From contig JBGCDT010000504.1 of assembly GCA_045105695.1 (NCBI GenBank), positions 1 through 14,296 on the forward strand: DNA of 14,296 bases. Direction: 5' to 3'. Below, piece by piece: positions 5,964 to 14,160 of this stretch (the stretch's first letter is position 1; the number at the start of each line of letters is the position of its first letter). The notes beneath the pieces were generated by a model that did not search any database, had not been told where the DNA came from, and was given only the letters and a program-made list of their open reading frames with translations. The position numbers and the translations under genes were made by a program. The stretch is from CALGLS01 sp045105695 (GTDB taxonomy: Bacteria; Bacteroidota; Bacteroidia; Chitinophagales; Saprospiraceae).

Positions 5964-8795
5964 TTACTGAAAACCAGCTCCGCCTACCCCATCAAACTGA
6001 TTCCGCCCATAGGGCACTTTGATGAAGTCGAGTGCGCCAGGTTTCACACCCAAAGAAAAAGAAAAGACATTTCTATCAGGCCACCAACCAATACTCATTT
6101 GCCAACAGTGCAAATCACGAGAGATGGTGATACTCGGATAGACTAAGTTTTTACGCTTGATATCGTAAGAGAGCTGCGAAAGGTTAATCCTCATTTTATC
6201 TGTAATCTGCAGGTTTCCACGAACTGTGATGGAGTGAGTCGTGATGCTAAAAGTATCTCGTTCCAACGTACCTTCGCCGATACTCCTCAGATCAAACTTA
6301 ATATCATGACTGATACTGAAGTTCTCTATCAAGCTAAGGAAGCTCTCGTTTTTGACACCTTTTGGACCGCCAGCCTTGGGACGTTTATTATTAGATTTAT
6401 TCCCACTTATCATTTCCGCTAACTTCTTCACCGTGAATCGAGTTCTCAGGGTGGCATTTGCGTTGACAAAACGAGCCAAACGTTTTCGGTCATCCCATAC
6501 AAATTCCTCAACCCTTCTATTGTTTTCCGTAAGATAAGGATCGAAAGTGGCGGTGAATACAAAGTTCGTAATACTAGGAATAATCGTAGCACGACTATTC
6601 ACTCGGATCGTGTTCCAATTCAAAGTATCCGCAGCTAAATTGTAGCTACCATTTAGATTCACACTATCGAAAATCTTGAAGCGTTGCTCTGTAGAATCTT
6701 TTTTAGAATAGTATTTCCCTTCAAAGTTATTGGTGACGCCGTAGGTTAGATTCAACTGTTGACCGCTACTCGACGGTTGATCAGAATAGACTCCTCCCTG
6801 GAAAATCGAATAGGTATCAAATTGGGTATCAAAATCTTCATTATCTACATTGAGTTCATTAGAGTTTTGTACTTTTCTAAAATAATCCCAAGTATCAGTT
6901 GTATAATCCGGCGTATAATTGATACCAATATTAGGAGTCGCAATATGTCGGATTCCACGGATTGGCCCTCGTTTGAAAAGCATTGTACCGAACAGCTTGG
7001 TATTCATGCTAACCCCTGCATTGAACAAACGCAAGGGTTCAAACCCAGTATTCGTTTGATCTATCACTGTTCCATATTGAGTCGTATCGTAAACAATAAC
7101 TCCGTCTGTAGAATCTATAACAATGGTATCAATAACAGGTGTAGGATCGAAGACACGATCCAGTGTTTTAAAATGCCAAACCTCTGTGTAAGAAGCACTT
7201 GGGTTTACATTGATGTATTTCAGAATTCGGAAGCTTGCATCTGTTGATACTCTGTGTTTTGCACCGAAGCGAGCGTCTGTTAATGTTTGCTGGGTGAAGA
7301 CCGTTGTATCTGCCGCTTTGAAAGTATTCTTTGCTTCACCTCTGTAGGTAAAACCAATTTTATCATACCACTTCTCATCTGCGTTTGGGTCTTTACTTTC
7401 GAAAGGCGCGATTCGTCTGGTGACGAAAGTCAAATTTGGGAGATTTACAGTTACCTCTCTTGAATTCGTATTTTGAGAATGATTTACACTTGCGGTAAGG
7501 GTGAAAGGTTTGTCTGAGAATGTTTTTGTAAGATTAATGTTAGAACGAGTGTTGTTTTGTTGTACAGATTCCGCATCATTGAAATTACGACTCTGGTAAT
7601 TATTCGTTTGAAAGTCAAGACCTCCACTAAATTTCAAAGTCGGATGAGCCTTTGCATCCTGGCTGTGACTCCATACGGCAGAAAAGGATTTATCACTTAC
7701 AATATCAATTCCCCGCTCCACTCGCTGGTCAGAGAAATTCAGGCTCAGACTACCATTGTACTTGTATCGTTTTTTGTATTGAGAACGAGCCGACAATCCC
7801 CAGGTTCCTCTAGTGTAGATATCTCCGGTGACCGTAAGATTCACGTAATCATTGATTGGAAAATACCAGCCCACTCCCCTGAGTCCGTAACCAAGGCGAT
7901 CTGAGTATTCATAATTTCTTGGAAAAATCAAACCTGTCCGTTCCCCCAATTTCAAAGGAAAAAAGCCGAAGGGTAACCAAATTGGAGTTGGTACACCACC
8001 CAGTTCGATATTAGAAGGACCTACGACAACGACTTTGTTTGGAACAACTTTCTGCTTCGTAGAGCGAATCCCGAAGTGCGGCTCCGGATGATTACAAGTT
8101 GTAAATACAGCGTTCTTACTATAAATATGCTGATGCTGATCCAAGCTATCTGAATCCTCACCAAAGAACTTCGTTTTACCACCAAGGACATTCATACCAT
8201 TATATACAGAGACTGCTTCGAGGACTACTCCCTTTTTTGTTTTGAAATTGAAGCGCATCTTCTTAGCCGTAAAATCCTGAGTTGCATCTGTAAATTTAGG
8301 CAAGCCTGTTTTAACACCTGAGCTGTCCTGACGGAAAGAAGCAGTCACGATATTATCTACCCAATTGTAGACAATGTAATCCGCCTCCAATTTTATCTCT
8401 CCATAAGTAACATAAGCTTCGCCCCACAAGTGAATCTCTTTATTAGCAATATCATAGAGCATAGAATCTCTACCAAAGGATTCTACCTCCTGATCGAGCG
8501 AATCTTTAGAGTAAGCAACTGTAGAAGTAGAGGTAAAAGTTTGCACAGACAAGGAATCAGATGCCATCCCAAGTGAAAGGCTATCTACAATAGAAGTATC
8601 CAAAAGGGCTGCGGACTCTTCCATGATTTGGAAAAGGGAGTCTTCATTTATATCAAACTCAGGAGCTGTAATTGGGAAACCAAAACTATCTAAACTAGTA
8701 GACGGCAAGCTGTCTAACACCGGCCTTTCCTGCGCGAGGAGCGCGAAGCAGGAGCCGAAGCAAAGTAAAATTGTTATGAGTAGTTTTGTTTTCAA
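5964..8795 (-). CDS. lptD: LptD-like outer-membrane LPS assembly protein
   Basis: The 943-residue protein matches the Bacteroidota LptD/OstA type, which inserts lipopolysaccharide into the outer leaflet of the outer membrane. It has a signal peptide (likely cleaved after Ala21, before QERP), a Ser/Asp-rich linker (30-100), an OstA/LptA-like β-jellyroll (about 108-210, with GEAYVTYGEIKLEADYIVYN at 125-144), and a long β-barrel from about 290 to the end. The start codon is TTG (8793-8795), directly preceded in frame by a TAG stop; the next in-frame ATG would remove the signal peptide, so TTG is the only sensible start. Apart from two cysteines in the signal peptide, the only cysteines are Cys234 (TTCNHPEPHF) and Cys897 (DLHCW). 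They could form the kind of inter-domain disulfide that matures LptD in E. coli. It is divergent from the amidase gene. Confidence 0.9.
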   Translation of the reverse strand: MKTKLLITILLCFGSCFALLAQERPVLDSLPSTSLDSFGFPITAPEFDINEDSLFQIMEESAALLDTSIVDSLSLGMASDSLSVQTFTSTSTVAYSKDSLDQEVESFGRDSMLYDIANKEIHLWGEAYVTYGEIKLEADYIVYNWVDNIVTASFRQDSSGVKTGLPKFTDATQDFTAKKMRFNFKTKKGVVLEAVSVYNGMNVLGGKTKFFGEDSDSLDQHQHIYSKNAVFTTCNHPEPHFGIRSTKQKVVPNKVVVVGPSNIELGGVPTPIWLPFGFFPLKLGERTGLIFPRNYEYSDRLGYGLRGVGWYFPINDYVNLTVTGDIYTRGTWGLSARSQYKKRYKYNGSLSLNFSDQRVERGIDIVSDKSFSAVWSHSQDAKAHPTLKFSGGLDFQTNNYQSRNFNDAESVQQNNTRSNINLTKTFSDKPFTLTASVNHSQNTNSREVTVNLPNLTFVTRRIAPFESKDPNADEKWYDKIGFTYRGEAKNTFKAADTTVFTQQTLTDARFGAKHRVSTDASFRILKYINVNPSASYTEVWHFKTLDRVFDPTPVIDTIVIDSTDGVIVYDTTQYGTVIDQTNTGFEPLRLFNAGVSMNTKLFGTMLFKRGPIRGIRHIATPNIGINYTPDYTTDTWDYFRKVQNSNELNVDNEDFDTQFDTYSIFQGGVYSDQPSSSGQQLNLTYGVTNNFEGKYYSKKDSTEQRFKIFDSVNLNGSYNLAADTLNWNTIRVNSRATIIPSITNFVFTATFDPYLTENNRRVEEFVWDDRKRLARFVNANATLRTRFTVKKLAEMISGNKSNNKRPKAGGPKGVKNESFLSLIENFSISHDIKFDLRSIGEGTLERDTFSITTHSITVRGNLQITDKMRINLSQLSYDIKRKNLVYPSITISRDLHCWQMSIGWWPDRNVFSFSLGVKPGALDFIKVPYGRNQFDGVGGAGFQ

Positions 8796-9021
8796 CTAAT
8801 TAATTGTTTTTCTTTGCGGCTGGTTTTGAGTTCTTTATATAGTAGTGGCAGCTTGGCATTGTATTTTAAGTTTGATAATATGTTCTATTAAATTAAAATG
8901 AAAATTGAAACCGCTCTCAGATGAAACTAAGCCTTTCTATTAATTTACATTTTACCAATAGTTAAATTTGGCTTTGAAATTTGAAAACTAATTTCACTAG
9001 AAACACGACCAATCTATCCAA
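8796..9021. promoter_or_regulatory. divergent intergenic region between lptD and the amidase gene
   Basis: The 226 AT-rich bases separate two divergently transcribed envelope genes and must hold both promoters. Two plus-strand octamers fit the Bacteroidota -7 consensus TAnnTTTG: TAAGTTTG (8867-8874) and TAAATTTG (8963-8970). The second lies about 50 bases before the amidase ATG. Neither has a matching TTTG at the usual 19-21 base spacing, so the assignment is tentative. No operator or riboswitch is recognised. Confidence 0.35.
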
Positions 9022-10446
9022 ATGACAAAATCAAACTTCCTAAAATTAACGACCGTTCTTCTAGTATTGCCTTTTGTTAACATTTACTTTAACGATTTGG
9101 TAAGACCGTCTGCTGTAGATCACTTTTGTACAGATCACAACCTTAACATTTCAGTTGGTCAAACGCAGCACCAACACAGCTGTTTCATTCCACAGCTCGA
9201 TGCCGAAACCCAGGTGTTCGAGACACCCGATTTTGGCGCTGAGATGGGCAAATATATTAAAGATAATTTTGGGAAAGGAAATAATTTCAGCATCAAAACA
9301 GTCGTCATCGATCCAGGGCATGGAGGTCGAGACAATGGTACCTCTGGAAGTTATGCTATTGAAAAAGATATTGCCTTGAAAATCGCCAGAAGACTGGGTG
9401 TCAATTTGAAATATAATTATCCAAATATCCGAGTCATTTACACCCGAAAAGATGATCGCTTTATTCCTCTAAATGACAGAGCACGTATCGCCAACGAAAA
9501 TGATGCGGACCTTTTCATTTCTATCCATTGCAACTCTCTTCCAAAAGCTCCAGGCAATCAAAGAGTGAAAGGTTCAGAAACTTACGTTATGGGATTGCAC
9601 ACTGCGGAGCAAAATTTAGCGGTAGCGAAAAGAGAAAACTCCTCTATCCTTTACGAGCAAGATTATAAAACGCAATATGATGGTTACGATCCAAATTCAC
9701 CGGAAGGCCATATTATTTTGTCTATGTATCAAAATGCTTATCTCGGACAGAGTATATTATTGGCCGATCAGGTAGAAAATAAAATTGCAAACTACGCTGG
9801 TAGAAATAGCCTTGGTGTAAAGCAGGCTGGCTTCGTTGTCTTGAAACTAACGACAATGCCGAGCGTCTTAATAGAAACAGGGTACCTCAGTAACTCAGAA
9901 GATGAAGCCTACCTCTCTAGTGATGATGGGCAATCTGCCATGGCACTTTCCATCCTCGATGCCTTCTCTGCTTACAAGCGCGAACTGGAAGGTGGCAGTG
10001 CGTATAACAATGCTTTTGCAAAAAATGATAACCTAACAAAGACAGTCCGCGTAAAAAGTTCAAACGCTCAGCTCAATCAAAAACCAGCTAACCAATCTCC
10101 CGACAATCGAACTACGGAAGAATACGTTCATCAGGCCAGCAAGGGGATGGCTCCTACACTTATGGTTAGCGATAGCAAAGGATCTACATTAAAGTCATCA
10201 AAAGCGACCTCAAGCACTTACAAAATATTATTACAACATTCCAAAGATGCAGCGAATACTTCCATAAGCCCCTGGAAAGACATCGACTACTCGATCCAAG
10301 TCGTCCGGGAGAACAATAGCTATAAGTACTTCGTTATAGGTTTTAGAGATCGGGCTTCTGCCACAAAAGTAAAAGAAGAAATGAGACAGAAAGGATTTCG
10401 GGAAGCTTTCGTAGTAGAATATCGGGATGGAATTAGAATAGATTGA
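9022..10446 (+). CDS. N-acetylmuramoyl-L-alanine amidase (Amidase_3) with SPOR-like tail
   Basis: It cleaves the amide bond between N-acetylmuramic acid and the stem peptide of peptidoglycan in the periplasm. An N-terminal hydrophobic segment (about 8-24) acts as signal peptide or anchor. The zinc-amidase domain covers about 92-320: DPGHGG with His100, Glu114 in IEKDIALK, SIHCNS with His169, and the catalytic Glu285 in LIETGYLSN. A long insertion between the His169 and Glu285 motifs (about 190-265) may contain a regulatory helix, as in AmiC-type enzymes. A low-complexity Ser/Asn/Lys linker (325-398) leads to a C-terminal SPOR-like fold (about 400-472, YKILLQ to FVVEYRDGIRI), which in other amidases binds denuded glycan at division sites. 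ATG 9022 is directly upstream of the hydrophobic segment. It is followed on the same strand by mlaD, 117 bases away. Confidence 0.93.
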   Translation: MTKSNFLKLTTVLLVLPFVNIYFNDLVRPSAVDHFCTDHNLNISVGQTQHQHSCFIPQLDAETQVFETPDFGAEMGKYIKDNFGKGNNFSIKTVVIDPGHGGRDNGTSGSYAIEKDIALKIARRLGVNLKYNYPNIRVIYTRKDDRFIPLNDRARIANENDADLFISIHCNSLPKAPGNQRVKGSETYVMGLHTAEQNLAVAKRENSSILYEQDYKTQYDGYDPNSPEGHIILSMYQNAYLGQSILLADQVENKIANYAGRNSLGVKQAGFVVLKLTTMPSVLIETGYLSNSEDEAYLSSDDGQSAMALSILDAFSAYKRELEGGSAYNNAFAKNDNLTKTVRVKSSNAQLNQKPANQSPDNRTTEEYVHQASKGMAPTLMVSDSKGSTLKSSKATSSTYKILLQHSKDAANTSISPWKDIDYSIQVVRENNSYKYFVIGFRDRASATKVKEEMRQKGFREAFVVEYRDGIRID

Positions 10447-10469
10447 TTCGACCCTTTGGGTATTCATTA

Positions 10470-10549
10470 AAGTCTTTAGCTATTAGTCTTTTGTCTTTAG
10501 TACCTTCGCCCGCGAATTAAGCTTATCAAAGACTAATTACTAAAGACTT
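10470..10549. repeat. long inverted repeat between the amidase gene and mlaD
   Basis: The arms 10470-10491 (aagtctttag…) and 10528-10549 (…ctaaagactt) are complementary at 20 of 22 positions around a 36-base centre. A further gtctttag copy (10493-10500) sits just inside the left arm. The centre includes taccttcg (10501-10508), one base away from the TAnnTTTG promoter octamer, so part of this may be the mlaD promoter. As a transcript it would form a strong stem-loop ahead of mlaD. Alternatively it is a dispersed repeat; related words occur at 61-91. Confidence 0.5.
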
Positions 10550-10563
10550 CTAAAAAAAAACAT

Positions 10564-11622
10564 ATGTCTAACGAAACGAAAATCGGAATTTTATCAGTGG
10601 TTACCATAGCGCTGTTTATTTTCGGTTTTAAATTTATTAAAGGACAGAACCTCCTCTCCTCTTCCAATGTCATTTACGTAAAGTACGATCAGGTGGATAT
10701 GATGTCCGTCTCTTCCGGTGTAATGATCAATGGATTACAAGTGGGAGTTGTTACAGATATCTACCTAAACCCGGAGACAATGAAAGATGTAATAGTAGTG
10801 TTAGATATCGAAGCAGATGTCCCAATTCACAAAGATGCTGTTGCCGAAATTATTAGCGAAAGCATGATGGGTGGGAAGGCCATTCGGATTGTAGAAAACA
10901 AACCTTGCTCAGGAGAAAGCTGTGTAGAGAGTGGAGATTACATAAAAGGACGAACGCTGGGACTGCTAGAAGCGATGGTTCCGAAAGGAGAAATATCAGA
11001 ATACTTAGCTACAATATCAGAAAACATCAGCCCTGCTTATGACTCGCTGAATCAATCTTTAAGAGATACTTCAGCTGAAAATCTAATTGGTAAAACCATG
11101 CAGGATCTACAGATTACGATGGCAAACCTTAAGCAGACGACAGACCAACTAAACGGTTTGATGGCTGCTTCTTCTGGTTCTGTAAAAAGAACGATGAGTA
11201 ATCTCGAATCCATTTCTGGTAACATAAAAGACAACAACGAGCGCATCAATAATGTATTGGCTAATGCAGAAGGTCTCACGGACAAATTGAATAAAGTTGA
11301 CATTGATGGAACAGTTAATTCGGCAAATAAAGCAATGGTGAGTGCAGACGAAGCGATTATTCAATTGAAGGAAAGCTTGAAAAAAGCAGACCAGGCTCTT
11401 GAAGAATTTGCCAGCGTTGCTAAAAAAATAAACGAAGGTGATGGCACAATGGCCATGCTCATAAATGATCCTGAATTTGCGCAAAAGCTAAACGCTACCG
11501 TTAGTGACTTAGACGCACTGCTGGTCGATTTCAAAGATCATCCTTACAATTATATGCCTTTAAAATCCAGAAGACGAGTAACTAAATGGAGAGAGAAAGA
11601 CGAGGAAAAGGAAAGCGAGTAA
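10564..11622 (+). CDS. mlaD: MlaD-family (MCE domain) lipid-transport protein
   Basis: MCE proteins form periplasmic hexameric rings, held by a single membrane helix to an ABC transporter, that carry phospholipids between the inner and outer membranes. This one has a short cytoplasmic start, one transmembrane helix (about 7-24), an MCE domain (about 35-112, with VMINGLQVGVVTDIYL at 53-68), and a long, mostly helical C-terminal region (about 145-325) rich in Ser, Asn, Leu and Lys that could form a coiled coil or tube. The last ~20 residues are highly charged. The ABC subunits (MlaE and MlaF) are not in this window. ATG 10564 sits directly before the transmembrane helix. The gene order amidase-mlaD next to lptD is, as I recall, recurrent in Bacteroidota and supports an envelope role. 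The 3' end overlaps the methyltransferase gene by 37 bases. Confidence 0.88.
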   Translation: MSNETKIGILSVVTIALFIFGFKFIKGQNLLSSSNVIYVKYDQVDMMSVSSGVMINGLQVGVVTDIYLNPETMKDVIVVLDIEADVPIHKDAVAEIISESMMGGKAIRIVENKPCSGESCVESGDYIKGRTLGLLEAMVPKGEISEYLATISENISPAYDSLNQSLRDTSAENLIGKTMQDLQITMANLKQTTDQLNGLMAASSGSVKRTMSNLESISGNIKDNNERINNVLANAEGLTDKLNKVDIDGTVNSANKAMVSADEAIIQLKESLKKADQALEEFASVAKKINEGDGTMAMLINDPEFAQKLNATVSDLDALLVDFKDHPYNYMPLKSRRRVTKWREKDEEKESE

Positions 11623-12188
11623 AAGGTGGAAATTCACAGTCGCCACTAAAGGCCATTCGCAATAGCTATGCAGATATGGGAGTCGATGCCTATTACCTGA
11701 AGAACGGCAAGCATTATAAGAATCCACATTTCAAATACATACAGCAGTTGCTGCTGCAAAACGAATCCAGAATTGACTACAGCTCAGTTCTGGATTTCTG
11801 TTGTGGTAGCGGAGAGGTGAGTCAGGTTCTTCAAACCTTGGGCTACAAGGACAGCACGGGCTGTGATCCTTACACGCAAAAAGCTTATAGTCTAAAGATG
11901 GAAAAAACCTGTCTGGGCTATACTTTTGAAGATGTCATCAAAGGAAAATTAGAAGACCAGAAATACTCATCAGTCATCTGTAGTTTTGCCATGCACCTTT
12001 GCGAACCTAAGCAACTATATCCTTTAGTACATCAGCTTTTCCAAAGGACGGAACAGGTTGTGATCATTACACCGCATAAGCGACCAGCGCTCGAAGAACT
12101 GGATGGAGTAGAACTAAGTTTTGAGGACTTTGTTTTGACGGAGCGGGGAAAGCGGGTGCGGCTGCGGGCCTTTAGGAAATCACATTAA
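11586..12188 (+). CDS. class I SAM-dependent methyltransferase, substrate unknown
   Basis: The protein has 200 residues with a Rossmann-type methyltransferase core: motif I VLDFCCGSGE (68-77), an acidic residue at the end of strand 2 (Asp94 in GCDPY), and the strand SSVICSFAMHL (128-138) in the motif IV position. The N-terminal part includes SYADMGVDAYYLKNGKHYKNPH (28-48), a signature I associate with a small family of uncharacterised bacterial methyltransferases. ATG 11586 is the only start codon in frame before that signature, so the gene really begins inside mlaD (37-base overlap, different frame), suggesting translational coupling. The first ~15 residues are very basic, an effect of overlapping with the charged mlaD tail. 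The end overlaps convergent murB by 17 bases. Nothing identifies the substrate. Confidence 0.85.
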   Translation: MERERRGKGKRVKGGNSQSPLKAIRNSYADMGVDAYYLKNGKHYKNPHFKYIQQLLLQNESRIDYSSVLDFCCGSGEVSQVLQTLGYKDSTGCDPYTQKAYSLKMEKTCLGYTFEDVIKGKLEDQKYSSVICSFAMHLCEPKQLYPLVHQLFQRTEQVVIITPHKRPALEELDGVELSFEDFVLTERGKRVRLRAFRKSH

Positions 12189-13215
12189 CCTCTGCCTCCA
12201 GTCTAATTCCAAACTGTTTTTCCACATCAGCCATTACTCGTTCTGCATGGGCCCAGATGTCTTTGCCTTTTGCTTTTCCGTAATTGACTAGTACCAGCGC
12301 CTGGTTTTTATGGCAGCCGGTCTCCCCTACTCTTTTACCTTTCCAGCCACATTTTTCGATGAGCCAGCCTGCGGGAATTTTCACTTTTCCGTTTGGTAAA
12401 TCATAGAAAGGCATCTTAGGATATTGCTTTTGTATTTTTGTAAACACTTTGTTAGAAACTTCAGGATTTTTGAAGAAGGAGCCAGAGTTGCCAATCTTTT
12501 TCGGATCAGGTAATTTGCTAGAGCGAATTTGAATGACAGCTTTACTGACGTCGGCAATGGTTGGGTTTTTTATTTTTTCATCCTTGAGTACCTGTTGGAT
12601 CGCGCCGTAGCTGATATTGACTTTTGGTTTTAGCGAAAGCTTAAAAATGACTTCTGTGATGAAATATTTTCCTTTGAGTTTTCTTTTGAAGATGCTGTCC
12701 CGGTATCCGAAGTTGCAATCTTTGTGGCGGAAGGTTTTTAGTTCTCCGGTTTTTAGATCTACGGCTTTGAGTTGATGAAAGACATCTTTGAGTTCTACTC
12801 CATAAGCTCCGATATTTTGAATCGGCGAAGCACCTACGGTCCCTGGAATAAGCGATAAATTCTCTATACCTCCCAATCCTTGACTGATGGTCCAGAGCAC
12901 GAATTCATGCCAGTTCTCTCCTCCACCTGCTCTTACGTACACGCTGTGTTTGAAGGATCTGCTGATCTCTTGCCCCATGATTTGGTTGTGAAGGACGAGG
13001 GCTTCGATATCTTTGGTGAGGAGCATATTGGAACCGCCACCTAAGATGAAGAGCGGGCCAGTGTAGGCATTTAATAACTTTTGCAATTGTATTGTTGAGT
13101 AGATGGGGAGGAAGGCTTTGGCTTTTACGTTGAGGCCGAAAGTGTTATACTTTTTTAGGGCTTGGTTTTTTTTGATTTGGAAATTTGGAGGGAGGTTGAT
13201 CGACAAAATATACAA
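12172..13215 (-). CDS. murB: UDP-N-acetylenolpyruvoylglucosamine reductase
   Basis: MurB uses NADPH and FAD to reduce UDP-GlcNAc-enolpyruvate to UDP-MurNAc, an early cytoplasmic step of peptidoglycan synthesis. The FAD-binding part shows YNTFGLNV (23-30), FILGGGSNML (56-65) and IPGTVGASPIQNIGAYG (123-139). The catalytic part shows GYRDSIFK (Tyr171, Arg172), GNSGSFFKNP with the proton-donating Ser246, and LEAEVNVI with Glu342. The length (347 aa) and the YRDSIFK insert fit the E. coli (type I) form. The start is TTG at 13215 or TTG at 13206: an in-frame TAG lies 27 bases upstream of the first, and no ATG or GTG occurs before the YNTFG motif. Its 3' end overlaps the convergent methyltransferase gene by 17 bases. 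It appears monocistronic. Confidence 0.95.
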   Translation of the reverse strand: MYILSINLPPNFQIKKNQALKKYNTFGLNVKAKAFLPIYSTIQLQKLLNAYTGPLFILGGGSNMLLTKDIEALVLHNQIMGQEISRSFKHSVYVRAGGGENWHEFVLWTISQGLGGIENLSLIPGTVGASPIQNIGAYGVELKDVFHQLKAVDLKTGELKTFRHKDCNFGYRDSIFKRKLKGKYFITEVIFKLSLKPKVNISYGAIQQVLKDEKIKNPTIADVSKAVIQIRSSKLPDPKKIGNSGSFFKNPEVSNKVFTKIQKQYPKMPFYDLPNGKVKIPAGWLIEKCGWKGKRVGETGCHKNQALVLVNYGKAKGKDIWAHAERVMADVEKQFGIRLEAEVNVIS

Positions 13216-13567
13216 AGTTTAAAAGTTGCTACAGTAGCTAGCTAAAAGCATTGGTGCTGAATTGGTTATTTTCTACGTGTACTTTTTTCTTGGCAAAAAA
13301 GTACCAAAAACCCTAGGCTTTATAAAATTTGCCTAAAAACCAACAGCTTTCCCGCTCGCAATCCGAGGTCGCCTCCAAGAGGCTCTGGATTGCTCTTTTT
13401 GTCAGCCCTTTGCTGATTTTCTTAACGGCAAATTTTATAAGGCCGGTCCGCCTGACGTCTGGCAATTGAACATTGACTTTACAGATAGTCTGGTGATTTT
13501 ATAAACAACAGGTTTAACTATACTTCAGGACATTATCAACTTAGCTGTTGTATTCTATTCATCCAAA
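13216..13567. other. 352-base intergenic region without a gene
   Basis: No plausible coding frame lies between murB and the membrane-protein gene. Most of the space is filled by the inverted-repeat element listed at 13279-13463. The remaining AT-rich bases (13216-13275 and 13470-13567) show no recognisable promoter or RNA. The murB promoter must lie on the minus strand within the first part, or within the repeat itself. Confidence 0.6.
13279..13463. repeat. composite inverted-repeat element upstream of murB
   Basis: Four symmetrical parts follow one another. (1) A perfect 10-bp hairpin gtactttttt/aaaaaagtac (13279-13288 and 13295-13304, 6-base loop). (2) Long arms 13316-13333 and 13427-13444 (ggctttataaaatttgcc and its near-complement, 17 of 18). 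(3) Within these arms, gcaatcc/ggattgc (13359-13365 and 13387-13393). (4) A near-palindrome around gacgtc (13450-13463). I recall similar 'gtacttttt…aaaaagtac' elements as common intergenic repeats in Bacteroidota genomes. The nested arms suggest a non-autonomous mobile element or REP-like sequence; no transposase is present. Confidence 0.55.
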
Positions 13568-14155
13568 TCAAGGGACAAAAACCTCAAAGCCCCAAAGCCC
13601 TTTCTTCACCGGCAACAAAACCTGCTCCCCTTCTACCGCCTCCGGAAACATATCAGCCTCCGTCTTCAACCGCTCTAATTTTCCTTCCTTCAGCACAAAC
13701 AAATAATACTCATCCGGCTCCTCACTGTTCAACAAACCATAACGGTCGGAATAAATACCTTCCGATTTTACAAAAGTAACAGGTACTTCTTCGACACCAC
13801 TGAAAGACAAAGTTCTATTGGTAAAGCTAACAAAAAAAGGCATTAACAAAACGCTAAAAATAACAACCGCTATCGACAACTGAAATTTGGTAAAGGTCTC
13901 CATCGGCACCTGATCTAGTTTGTCCCTCGTCAAATAATAGCTCAATCCAATACCAAACAACACCCCAAATAACAATGCTCTTACAACCAACTGCTTCGCT
14001 CCAAATGTATTGCTGAATTGCTTGATCTCTAATGCCATTAAAACCACAACACTCAGAATAGCCACAAGAATGAAAGCTACCCGAAGGTATTCCTCTGGCT
14101 TTAATTTTATTCGGGCTCCAAAGCCACCGCTGATATGGTCTCTTAGGTTTTTCAA
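13568..14155 (-). CDS. three-helix membrane protein, function unknown
   Basis: From the TTG at 14155 the protein has 195 residues. It has a short basic N terminus, then three hydrophobic helices (about 24-44, 56-75 and 91-111), then a soluble C-terminal part (about 112-195) with alternating hydrophobic residues that looks like a small β-rich domain. I do not recognise the family. The start is uncertain: upstream the frame stays open through the 9-base tandem repeat to the window edge (47 more codons with no ATG, GTG or TTG). The real start could therefore lie outside the window, adding a Pro-Tyr-Gln repeat tail. The basic N terminus before helix 1 and the lack of any other start in view favour TTG 14155 provisionally. 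Its neighbour murB is on the same strand but 352 bases away. Confidence 0.65.
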   Translation of the reverse strand: MKNLRDHISGGFGARIKLKPEEYLRVAFILVAILSVVVLMALEIKQFSNTFGAKQLVVRALLFGVLFGIGLSYYLTRDKLDQVPMETFTKFQLSIAVVIFSVLLMPFFVSFTNRTLSFSGVEEVPVTFVKSEGIYSDRYGLLNSEEPDEYYLFVLKEGKLERLKTEADMFPEAVEGEQVLLPVKKGLWGFEVFVP

Positions 14156-14160
14156 ATACT

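Noticed and set aside
6759..7247. 162-codon open frame on the plus strand inside lptD
   Set aside because: It is antisense to a well-supported lptD frame; its translation is rich in Ile, Arg and Cys with no domain, signal or start context, as expected of a shadow frame.
8745..8760. Lipobox-like FGSC in the LptD signal peptide
   Set aside because: The residues before the Cys (Phe-Gly-Ser) do not fit the usual L-A/S-G/A-C pattern, and a normal cleavage site after Ala21 (LLA before QERP) fits better.
10451..10461. Palindrome accctttgggt as terminator of the amidase gene
   Set aside because: The 4-bp stem with a 3-base loop and no T tract is too weak to call.
11149..11484. 111-codon minus-strand frame within mlaD
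   Set aside because: It is antisense to the MCE protein, has an irregular Phe/Cys/His-rich composition and no recognisable motif.
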